This document shows, in pieces, positions 23,201 to 30,979 of a DNA stretch of 64,000 nucleotides. This DNA is from Clavelina lepadiformis (Eukaryota > Chordata > Ascidiacea > Aplousobranchia > Clavelinidae), in NCBI RefSeq assembly GCF_947623445.1, contig NC_135241.1, positions 21,950,501 to 22,014,500 of the forward strand, in the 5' to 3' direction. Position 1 is the first letter of the stretch; every line of letters starts with the position of its first letter. A model generated the notes under the pieces. The model worked only from the letters and a program-made list of their open reading frames with translations. It did no database searches and was not told the DNA's origin. A program made the translations under genes and the position numbers.

Positions 23201-26200
23201 TATTTACAACCTGTTCCAATTGGTAACCGGTTTGAGCATTTTGTGTTTTTATTAAAATTGCAGTGCTGTGGTTGATGTAAGTAAATGCTTGGTTGAATTT
23301 GACATGCGAGAACTATTTGCTGTATCTTGAGCAAAACACATACGTTGATTCAAATGTAATGTTCAAAGTGAAAGTTATAGCTGACTCACGATCTTCGTTA
23401 ACTGTTGAAGGCCAGAGAGGTTGGTATGGCGGTTCATCGTTGAAGTCGTCCATCGTGCAAGACATGAACGCTGTCCCAAGTGAGAGGACAGCTTCTTTGT
23501 TGTGGGATGGTAAAATCTCAACCATGTGGCGTCCAAATAGAACTGAAGATCGTCACTATTCGTTTACTTTGTTTCTCGGAGGACTCTATAATGTGGAGGT
23601 TGCTTCAATGAATTAATTCCGTTAGTTTTCGCAGTAGTCAACTAACAGCAAATGCTATTATTGTGATTTGTGTAAACAGTAACACACACAGTAGATGCAG
23701 TGGAAAAACCGTCGATGTTTTGAAATGTTTTAAAGTCATGTAACATTTGATATTGTACGTTTCCTCAGGGCATTGAATTGGTCACCCTCAATAATCGACA
23801 AGAAGTCTTATTCATCCAAGCAAATTTTTCACACGATGGAAAGTTTTTTAATGACTCGATCGACACCTCTAAGTCCAGAGGAAGAACAGGAAGGGTGTCA
23901 GATGCGATAAGTCCCATTGTCGTGGAGAAAGTGCCTTCATCGTCAAATATAATTCTAACAATCACTGGATTTAGTCACGTCGCGAAGTTTATCATGGTAC
24001 GCTTATGACGTTTGACCTTTCAACTTTTTAACGTAAATGTTTCTCCGTATAATGCACTAATTTGTGTGAGCCATATTAAGTTTATCGCAGTGAAAAGATC
24101 TGTAGAAATTTGTCAGTTGTTTATAATACCTGACAGATAACAGTAACAGCGACCAGAGACTTAAGTTATCCACCGATCATACGTGAGCTTCGATTTCTCG
24201 GCACTCCTGTTAGATGGGAGATTGTTTATCCTCTGGACTTCTTGACAACTCCTCTCTTTACTTGCATCCTATCTATCTGCTTTGCTGTCGCGCTCTTGTT
24301 TGCAAGAAGATGGGATGAAAATGACAAAAAGAAAGTTCAGGTGCAGCCGAACCACCTTGCTTTTGCATTAAGTTGTCCTGAGAGGGCCAACTCTATATCG
24401 GTCACCTGTAAATTACCATCTTAACCTTATAAACATAATTTGTAGTTTGGCTGGGACGTATCCAACTATGATAACTCACCAGTCGATGAGTGCTATGTGA
24501 TCAGGCTTACATGCAACAAGCAACTTCAAGCCAAGCAGTTGGTCTGCAGGTAATGGATGTTTCTATGACAAAATTGCGACTGCAAGCTCAATAATTTGTG
24601 ACTAATTGTGGTATCTGTGAGCAGGATAGTAGGAGATGCCGCCAAAACCGAACTCGTGTTGGTTAATGCACCATTTAAGGATAAACAGCTGGCTTTACTT
24701 GTACCTGGCTCGTGCGGAAATCTTATTCGGTTTGAAGTTGGATATGTCGCCAATGATTGGCCGGTTCGTCCCGCAAACACCGTCGGACCGTACGTCTTGT
24801 ATTTCTGAATGTTAATATTTTTTAAAAACTGACTTTTGTTATATTTTGCAATCTTGTCGTCTGGTTTACTGAGTTTTGAATTTAATTTTCGAAATTATAA
24901 CTGTGGTTTGTTTTATTTAATTTAGTGAAATTGGTGTAAAAATTGCGGAATTAAGTCCTGATAAATCACTCTTTGGAACTTTACCATGGGCGTTGAATGA
25001 AGCGTCAGTTTCGATTGTGGTGAATGAGCCGATTTGTATCAGATTTTCAAATAGAAGTGAGTTAGTATTACACTTATGTTTCATTCCCATGATTATTTGC
25101 TATGTCATGGTAAAAGTGATGTATTTCATCAAGCACTACTATGAGAGTGCAATAAAACTACCAGGTAGTGTTATTGAGATGAACTATTGTTGATCACTGT
25201 TATTGAAGTAAACGATGGGACTCATTTTTCAGACACATCAAGACGATCTACTTTGGCAAAAATTCAGGCATTGGATCCACTACGATGGGCGCTTTATCAC
25301 ATTTTCACCGACCATATCTTTTACACGGTGTTTTTTAAAGGTTTGATTGCTCTGTCATACAGTTGAGATACTACAGCAGTCGCACCACGAGCATTGCCTG
25401 TTTCACAGACCAATTACTTTTGTTTAGATTTCATCAGTCAAACAACAAGGGTTTTTCGTCTTCTCATCACGTTTATTGGATGTTGTGCTGCCCTCACAAT
25501 CTCGGCAATCTTGTACAAAATCACACACACGATGGTTTTCTTCGAGAGCATCACATCATTTGGCTTGGGGGGGATTTCCGCCTTTTCCTCTCTCCCAATC
25601 CTAGTTGGTTTGATGCTTTTGTTTATTCATTTCCCCGTCTATGTTCCACCGGAAGCAGAAGTAGTCTCGGAGTTTGTGCTCGATGAAAAACTTGTGGAAA
25701 GCGAGAAAAGAGAGTTTATCTCGAAAGCATCGAATCAAGAAGAAGAGTTTGTGCCAGAAGCGGGAGATTCCGTCATTTTTGGTGAAAAAGGAAATTTTTT
25801 ATCGGTGGTTAACTCCAGTTTTAATCGAGTGGACGATGAGCACCAACACCAACTTGAAGCTGCTCTTCTTGGCCAAGGGGTATTTGCACCAAGAAGTGTA
25901 CTTAACTGTGAATAAATGGAATATGACTGATTTGCTTACTCTATCTCATTCTAATTTTCTAAGCGTTATCATTTTACTTGTATTTTCAGGACATGGCAAG
26001 TCAAGATTCTGATGAGACAGCAGCATCCCAAATTGACCCGGATTTGGAGTCACTGTTGGAAAAGTTTAAACATCTCGGAGACTTTGACCAAATTTCGAAG
26101 AGCAAAGCCACAACTGATGTGAGTTATCCAAGCATCACAGACACCCTGGACACCTGCATGTTGCCGGCTAATTACAGAAAATCACTTTATGCCATCAGTG

Positions 26201-29030
26201 AACCAGGTAAAACTCAGCTAGGCTACTGACTCTTTGCGATTATTTTATCGTTTTTTTTTTTTTCTTTGCGGACTGTGGCAAGGGAAAAACCTGTTGTTAA
26301 CCTTGTTATAGCAAAATAAAATGAAATATGTTCACAAACAATCAATGATTGGAAAAAAGTAGCATAGGCCCAAGGGCTTGAAATCTGCAAGGTTCCAACC
26401 ACAGCGGTGCTATAACAATGGAACTTTAGAATGACCACAAAAGCCAGAATCTTTTAAGGATCCAAAAAGATAGCAAAAACTTGTAATGCCTTTGGCAATG
26501 TATAAACCAATCAATTTTTTATAAGATCAATCGTCCATTTGCACAAGCGACCTTGAAGCAGCTTACATGGCTCGGACATTGAGAGGACATCGTCGGACAA
26601 GGTCTGCACCGGCGGTATTGCAATATTTGGGTAAATATTTTCATATTTGGTTATTGCTGGATAGCCCAACTTTAATGTTGTCATAGTTAGCCAACATTTT
26701 CGAAGTTTAATCAATGTAAATGCACTTGAATACCAAATATATGCTTCAGGCCCGGTCAATTGGGATTCAATTCTTCCATATGTATGCTGTTCCCTTCCTC
26801 ATATTTCTGATGTGGACGACGCAGAAATTTTAAGCTGTGCAAGCATGTGGTCCAATGAATCGCTCGTCAACAAATGGCACCGACTACATAGAAGCGTTGA
26901 TCAACCAATCGACGATCTCTTCGGACAGCTAGATCCGAAATTAAGGCAAGTAGTTTGGTGATCAGCCGCGGACATTGCAAAGGATATTGATACATTGCAA
27001 GCGATATAACCGGTGAGCTACTTGTTTAGTGAGTCGCACTTCTCCTGGCATGACCCCACCTACCGAAGGATCCCTTCTGATATTACAAAGAGAGGTTTTC
27101 TTGGTAGTCGTTCACCGCCTGTGGGTAAATGGTTGAAAGAGTTCCATCGAGAAAAAGGTAAAATTAATAGATTGCACCTTCAACTGCCGGGTGCAGTTAC
27201 ATCTGCTTCTTGAAATCTTCAATTTATGTTTCACACATTGGAGATTTACTATCCCTGACGTCATAGCAATGTAATGAACACTTTGGATATTCTTAAGTTT
27301 ATATAATATTTGCTGGTCCTTTACTATAGAAAGATATATTCAGTGCGCACTCAGTGATACATTTTAAGGTGTTGAATTCAACATCACATTATGCTTACCA
27401 TTTCTTCACATTGTTTGCTAGCTGCAGCCCCAATAATTGAGTTTGGAAGCTACTCAGACGGCGAAGACAGTCGTCCAGTTGTTGACACTCAATCGGCCAC
27501 CACTCAGATTCCACTTTTATCTCGCATGTCAGCTTCAACACAATATCCGACTGGCTATGCTTTGAGTTGGAAGCGTTACTCTGTTTATACTCAGAAGCCC
27601 TCCTCGTATGTTTTGAGTAAGAACGTGAGAGTCCAGTATCCTTCGCTCCATGTCCTGGAGAGACTTCCAAGCGGAAAACGATCTACTTCGGTTGAATCTT
27701 TAAATCTTCTCTCCTCACGCCGTTTTGAAGACAGGGAAGGATTTATGTCGCGAAAAGTTCCTGGAGATTGCACTCCATCTTCCAGTGATACCCTAGTGGA
27801 TGAGGACGATTTGCAGGAAGAAATAGTTGTTCCTTTTGAAGGCCCCATCCAATTTAGAGAAAGGTTAAAACCGTGAATTACTTAATAGTTTTTATTGTAA
27901 GCATGAATTTGGAAAAATATTTTTAATTTATGGAAGAATCAGTTATGATACAGTAATGTTATTTTTCTAAAATTACGACATGTTCTTATGAACTATTAAT
28001 TGCAAAAAGTAAGTTTTGTGTAATTATAGACCAGGTGAAGGAAGCGCACGTGTAGGCGCGGGTATGGTGTTACGCAATCGAAGCCACAAGAAAGTGGTCG
28101 CGTTTTCAACCGAACATTCCCGTACACTTCAACCTCGTCTCCAACCAGAAGATGTCTCTCTAGTTCCATCTGCCGGTGCTTTCTTTAGTGAGTTTTCCTA
28201 CTTACTGGGAAAAAATTGTTAAAGCAAATGTTATTCTTTCACATCGATGCGAATTTGTTTTTTACTGTTAAAGGTACCTCCCATGGAAGTAGTTTGTACT
28301 CAGATATGTTAGAAGATGGCGACAGCATTGATGTAAAATCAGACACAGCTAGTCATGCTCATGATATAGAACCCAGTGTCAAGTCAGGAGAATCATTGGT
28401 TTTGAACCAAACATTGGCAGGTTCTTTAATAGCTTCAGGTCCTTGTCTGTCTTCCTGGAAGAAAAAGAACATTTTGAAGAAGAAACTATTCACTGTTGCC
28501 AGCCCTGCTTCTGCGTTATACAAGGTAAGCTATTGAACATAAGACAATGAATTGTAGCAGTTGTGCACCTGAACTTAGATACAAACTATCAAAAATTGAT
28601 GGCAAGAAGCTAGAGTAAATTTGGCGAACCACTTCTTTGAATGTGAGCTAATGTTGTGACTTGGTGCGCTACCCATTTGTAAACCAAAACCTTTTGCAGT
28701 CTGACTTCGTATGTTTTTCAGGTAACCCGAGGTCACGACATTTCTTTTTGCATTGTGTGCTTAGCGGCCGCCTGCAGTCCGTTTATTTTACTTGGAGCCG
28801 GTATCGACACGATCGAAAAATCTGCCGACATTGCTTACTTGTTTTTCACGTTACTTGTCACCTTCTTTGTCGCAACACTATCATTAGAGGCGGTGTTGCG
28901 CTGGAATATTTATCGCAAGTGGGAACGACTTTCCTTGGCATATCTGCGACCAATAGTACATGAAGGCAGCAGTGAATGTGGGTCCGCTTCTGATCTTTCT
29001 TCTTTGGCAGACACAGTTGATGATAAGTAA
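1402..29030 (+). CDS. Giant mosaic polycystin-1-like membrane protein (R-lectin, kringle, C-lectin, Link, about 30 CCPs, discoidin, PLAT, 5 TM), 5' incomplete
   Basis: Dozens of short exons, almost all with clean GT-AG borders, form one module chain on the plus strand; most CCP exons are phase 1 on both sides. Order: R-type lectin, two kringles, two CCPs, C-type lectin, lectin-like block, Link, CCP array, second R-lectin-like block, CCP array, discoidin-like domain, TM1, PLAT, TM2-TM3, long cytosolic loop, TM4-TM5, stop at 29028-29030. My rough count is 3,500-4,000 residues. The TM1-PLAT-TM2/3-loop-TM4/5 order is that of polycystin-1 family proteins. A role as an adhesion or matrix-sensing receptor is inference. 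No start codon or signal peptide is in view. The junction between 23222 and about 23332 could not be phased. It could be two genes, but I see no internal signal peptide or stop/poly(A) arrangement to support that. A possible poly(A) signal lies at 29406-29411. Confidence 0.8.
2442..3631 (+). other. Two kringle domains of the large gene
   Basis: Kringle 1 is split over exons from 2442 and 2794: CLPWSEEDKETF, then ENFCRNPGNISDDPWCYAND and REYCLLISC, the classic NFCRNP...PWCY...YC..C pattern. Kringle 2 occupies exons from about 3202 and 3558: ECYRGIGLDYIGAW, then NYCRNPNN|SPLGPWCY and CPIPQC. Both keep the core Cys, Asn-Pro and Trp-Cys-Tyr residues. Kringles are disulfide-bonded protein-interaction modules of secreted proteases and ROR-type receptors. 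Here no protease domain follows, and the domain leads straight into CCP modules. The N-terminal Cys of kringle 1 is not clearly placed. Confidence 0.85.
3851..4966 (+). other. First two CCP/sushi modules of the large gene
   Basis: CCP 1 is a single exon (3851 to about 4054): LTCANIPHDLYHAE ... CHRGYWYAKE ... GDWQPEPIHC. CCP 2 is split: ITCYPLSILIPETT ... SFMCNEG (about 4137-4272) and a later exon with FRCNNHGEWEDL ... NC (from about 4903). Four cysteines and a Trp before the last Cys are the CCP signature. The intron between the halves (4273-4902) contains only shadow reading frames. Confidence 0.75.
4967..5861 (+). other. C-type lectin-like domain of the large gene
   Basis: Exons about 4903-5070, 5217-5383, from about 5450, and about 5729-5861. 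The start CDPGWKQFRSFCHKI and the helix motif FNDALAACKAN|GGTLADIDDKIE are typical of long-form C-type lectins (W..F...CY; A...C...G..LA.I). TLYWVGVKHY matches the WIG beta-strand, and later CMYVDAKEL with CYDY takes the place of the C-terminal Cys pair. I see no EPN/QPD-WND calcium-sugar motif, so calcium-dependent sugar binding is doubtful. Polycystin-1 proteins of other animals also carry a C-type lectin domain, which supports this gene's assignment. Confidence 0.75.
5888..6054. mobile_element. hAT-like non-autonomous element (old) in an intron of the large gene
   Basis: The right end AGATTGAGAACCACTG is a typical hAT terminus. The left end TGGGGGTTCCTCAACC is its degraded inverse. The flanks carry CACTAATG (5880-5887) and CACCAATG (6055-6062), an 8-bp target-site duplication with one mismatch. 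The 167-bp insert has no coding capacity. The left terminus is decayed, so confidence is moderate. Confidence 0.55.
6100..6619 (+). other. Lectin-like block between the C-lectin and Link domains
   Basis: Two exons (6100-6298 and about 6540-6619), phase-compatible with their neighbours, encode a Cys-containing segment with ETCDIGNNLQFVGCRR and SRWVLNTTDFDVCHH. It resembles beta-trefoil repeats, but I cannot assign a family firmly. The junction ATG ACA G ends in phase 1, matching the Link exon that follows. Confidence 0.5.
6894..7378 (+). other. Link (hyaluronan-binding type) domain of the large gene
   Basis: The first exon reads AFLLWEGTVAAGNSYTFAEA then CREHGAELATEDQLA, the Link pattern (tyrosine/phenylalanine, A...C...GA.LAT..QL). 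A second exon supplies CSCAWGDGNVAFSV ... C ... DAWCYKG, the expected Cys pair and terminal DxxCY. Link modules of aggrecan, CD44 and TSG-6 bind hyaluronan; whether this one does is inferred. The acceptor of the second exon is probably within CTTAAG just before DISSCSC. Confidence 0.7.
7591..7919. mobile_element. hAT-like MITE in an intron of the large gene
   Basis: The left end CAGTGCCGGATTTA and the inverse of the right end CGGGACCGGATTTA form terminal inverted repeats. Subterminal blocks GCCTAGGGCC and TAGGGCCCTAGG are also inverted. An 8-bp duplication flanks it, GTTATTGT (7583-7590) and GTTATTAT (7920-7927), with one mismatch. The interior holds a long T run near 7777-7801 and no coding capacity. 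Confidence 0.8.
8456..8613. mobile_element. Mutator-like MITE with long terminal inverted repeats
   Basis: The left block at about 8461-8497 (AATCAGCTGAGTGACAGTTC onward) and the inverse of 8571-8606 match over about 36 bp with few mismatches. The direct repeat GTATCGAACAG flanks the element at 8445-8455 and 8614-8624. Long inverted repeats with a 9-11 bp duplication fit a Mutator-type rather than hAT origin. The 158-bp element has no coding capacity and contains a short CCCTAACCC run. Confidence 0.65.
9540..9745. mobile_element. hAT MITE, well preserved, close to a 3' splice site
   Basis: Terminal inverted repeats CAGGGCTTCCCAAACT are perfect over 16 bp. A perfect 8-bp duplication ATTTAAAC flanks the element (9532-9539 and 9746-9753). 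The interior has GGGGTCGCGACCCC-like palindromes. At 206 bp it is non-coding and non-autonomous. Its right end lies only about 46 bp before the exon starting at 9792, so it occupies the polypyrimidine/branch-site neighbourhood of that CCP exon. Confidence 0.92.
10414..11009 (+). other. Second R-type-lectin-like block interrupting the CCP array
   Basis: Exons from about 10415 and 10877. The first contains CISAKALQFRW, then QLREAASGRCLAAQD and QICNGSDVRHNWFC; the second contains SYLILGLNASQEF. The pattern resembles ricin-B repeats (GRCL, C......W). It sits inside the CCP array, between a CCP that lacks its C-terminal half and an exon (about 11171) with only a CCP C-terminal half (GGWSPDPSLIKC). 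It may therefore be inserted within one CCP module. Moderate confidence in the fold. Confidence 0.5.
18734..19320. other. Intron of the large gene, nothing recognised
   Basis: This 587-bp AT-rich intron separates two CCP exons. I see no exon, RNA gene or delimited repeat in it. Confidence 0.5.
19833..19934. repeat. GATA/GATGATA microsatellite in an intron
   Basis: About 100 bp of imperfect ATGATAGATGATAG-type repeats directly follow the donor of the CCP exon ending near 19820. It is likely length-polymorphic. Confidence 0.9.
23082..24210 (+). other. Discoidin (F5/8 type C)-like juxtamembrane region of the large gene
   Basis: After a linker exon (23082-23222), exons from about 23332, 23770 and 24138 encode ASLLWDGKISTMWRP, YSFTLFLGGLYNVEGIELV and ANFSHDGKFF, ending VAKFIM and IIRELRFLGTPV. 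This matches the F5/8C order: A.DG....W, W/F.+DLG....+.GI.+, S.DG..F, +++R+.. .G. Discoidin domains bind lipids or glycans. In polycystin-1 proteins a GAIN domain with a GPS cleavage motif normally precedes TM1; I find no C-x-C-x-HLTxF-like motif here. The junction at 23222/23332 is not in phase in my reading. Confidence 0.55.
24211..25060 (+). other. TM1 and PLAT/LH2 domain of the polycystin-1-like core
   Basis: TM1 (about 24238-24309) reads FLTTPLFTCILSICFAVALL followed by basic ARRWDEND, as in the first helix of polycystin-1 proteins. The next exons (from 24446, 24624 and about 24927) encode a divergent PLAT: CYVIRLTCNKQ, CRIVGDAAKTELVLV, then VPGSCGNLIRFEVGYVANDW and IGVKIAELSPDKSLFGTLPW. 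These match the polycystin pattern Y.V.VYTG, LG.L..+R+.HDN, V.V.DL....WFFLC..WL. PLAT domains are cytosolic lipid/protein-binding beta-sandwiches. Confidence 0.65.
25235..25654 (+). other. TM2-TM3 of the polycystin-1-like core
   Basis: The exons encode LRWALYHIFTDHIFY, then TTRVFRLLITFIGCCAALTI and, after a short luminal loop, ITSFGLGGISAFSSLPILVG followed by LMLLFIHFP. In polycystin-1 family proteins the same slots read SSFTRVQRVSCC...LCTML and ...VGL.S....FPINLLIVQLFR. The alignment of the FTRVQR-like segment and the FP/LP in TM3 is what convinces me of the family. Confidence 0.7.
25655..28526 (+). other. Long cytosolic loop (between TM3 and TM4) of the large gene
   Basis: Exons at about 25430-25912, 25990-26204, 26760-26948, from 27010, about 27420-27870, 28028-28190 and 28275-28526 encode an acidic, Ser-rich, low-complexity region without recognisable domains. 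It ends in a basic stretch SWKKKNILKKKLF just ahead of TM4. Polycystin-1 proteins also have a long loop here. It could be a phosphorylation-rich scaffold; that is inference. Introns hold nothing identifiable. Confidence 0.6.
28722..29030 (+). other. TM4-TM5 and C-terminus of the large gene
   Basis: The last exon encodes ISFCIVCLAAACSPFILLGA (TM4) and AYLFFTLLVTFFVATLSLEA (TM5), matching the polycystin-1 pair that ends SFCQSVFLVQPLKVLL. It then continues YRKWERLSLAYLRP and a Ser/Asp-rich tail, and stops at 29028-29030. The six channel-like helices that normally follow TM5 are absent, and no homologous exon is visible before the SERINC gene. Confidence 0.7.
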
Positions 29031-30979
29031 TCCGCTAGCTGTTGCTAGTGGGTTGAAGTAAGGTGCAGTTTACAAAATCTGTTGTTGGAAGTGCGCCGAC
29101 GAATGAAATTTTGGTGACTTAAACATTGTGTGACAAAAGTTTTGTCTGGTTAATTGTGTTGGACTGACGAGTTTAAAACCGTTTTTTTGTTTTATGTGTA
29201 CAAATATTGAGAGAGTCTTGATTTGGTGTGTTTTTTGATCGAGTTTTTATTACAAAATTTCAGAAATTCCGACTGCCGTGTGGTAACGCACGCGCGCATA
29301 TTTTGTGATGCTCAATTCGCATAAATAGAACGTTTCCGAAAACAAAGCAATACTGGCCCAATCAGCATTGTGTCATGGTAGGATTTAGCGCGTTTTTATA
29401 GGTTTAATAAACTCTACTACCGTACTATTGACGTAAATTTAACATAAGCATTCATCATCACATGACTTTAGGCTCACAACAGCCGCGAGACGAACAAACA
29501 AAACATTTCAGGTCAATGAGTGTCTTGTTAACAGAAAGGGTGGGTATGGTGCCCAATTGGATAGTGTGCATTCTGCAACAGCTGTGAGATAGGTAATAGA
29601 AATAACACTGTTGGTCAGATGAGGTAGCCATTTTGGTTAAACCTTTTCCAAGACGTTCCTAAAGGTCAAAGGTAAACCGAAGTTGTACACTGTACAGACC
29701 ATCAAGTGACTGCCGTAACAGCTATAGCCGGGCCTAGTGCGGAAGTACCCAACCACAGGATGCATTTGTGTACTAGACCCCTTTTACCTATTATTAACAG
29801 ATTTTAGATTTTATAGCACGGTTATCATCAACAAAGTGACTAGCCGATTTTACTTCCTATATTTAAGGTCACGTAGCTCGGTGTTCAGGTTAGAAGAATA
29901 GATTTGCAAAAAGTTGATTTAGTGTTTAATTGAAAAACTTCCAAAGGTCTAGCATAAATTTGATAAACAAGTTGTATTTTTGTCAGAATTAAGTTTTCTG
30001 CCTTTTAAACTTAATTTTAGAGAAGTTCAAAATTTAACAGGGTTACAGTTTACTTTTTTATGATTGTCTTGATATTGAATGATCCTTATCTAAGACTATA
30101 CTGTGCTGTAATATTTAATTTAGGTTTACAAAAAACTGTAAAAAGACAGTGGATCTAGCATCAGACGTATCGGTATGATTTTTTTGTGACAGCGACTTGT
30201 ATTTTACATGCATGTCCCAACAAAATGTATGGATGATAGAAGGTTTACAATTTTGCATTTTAGTAGTATTGTTGGATAGGCCCATTACTGTGTCAATCAA
30301 TCATTTTATTTTTTTATTACATTATCACAGTCTGATGGTGGGGACAAAAGAATGTTATTATTAGTATTAGCTTTGTTAAGCTGAATTTTTGGCGAATGTT
30401 GAGAATATGTTGAAAAGAAAAATTGAAACGATATTTGGAAATAAGCTACCGGTGATAAAATGTGATCAAATTTTTTAGTGAATGCCTGATATGATTGCAG
30501 CATCTTCTGGCAACCTGCTAAATTGCACATCAAAATCACAGCAATAAAATGACAGTGTGGTCATATAATCTACTGTCTATACTCTATAGCAATGCAGAGC
30601 TTAAATGAATGCAAGATGCCTAGTGGAAAGCATAGCAACTGCACCGTCAAGATTTTTCAAGATTGTGCTTGCTCCATCTGCATTTTTTTTTATTGCAGTA
30701 AAGAAGGCTTTGGGTTTAGATTAGTTTTCACTAAAGGATAAAAAGTGCATTGAGTACATAATTTTCCACCTCGATTTTTAACATGCACCTGGTTACCCCG
30801 AATTTAGCCATTCTGCACTCCTGAGATCTCGTTGAAAAGTGCCATGCTTTTCAGGTAGTTGTAAGCTTAGCAATACAATTTACAGTAGCCTATCACATGG
30901 AAATACTATAATCAAAATACATTTTTTTTATTTCAGCTAAAATTTATGTAAGTCGCATTTGCTTTAGCACCATAAAAAA
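29031..30979. other. Intergenic region between the large gene and SERINC
   Basis: It holds the presumed 3' UTR (AATAAA at 29406-29411) and about 1.5 kb without a supported gene. A block near 29738-29771 (CCACAGGATGCATTTGT) recurs near 35602-35637. The end before 30980 resembles a splice acceptor (GCTTTAG at about 30967), so a 5' UTR exon of SERINC may lie here. Confidence 0.5.

Noticed and set aside
25363-26012. Alternative plus-strand frames over the TM2-TM3 exons
   Set aside because: The frame giving the hydrophobic TM2/TM3 segments and matching splice phases is the 25394-25912 one; the others are shadows.
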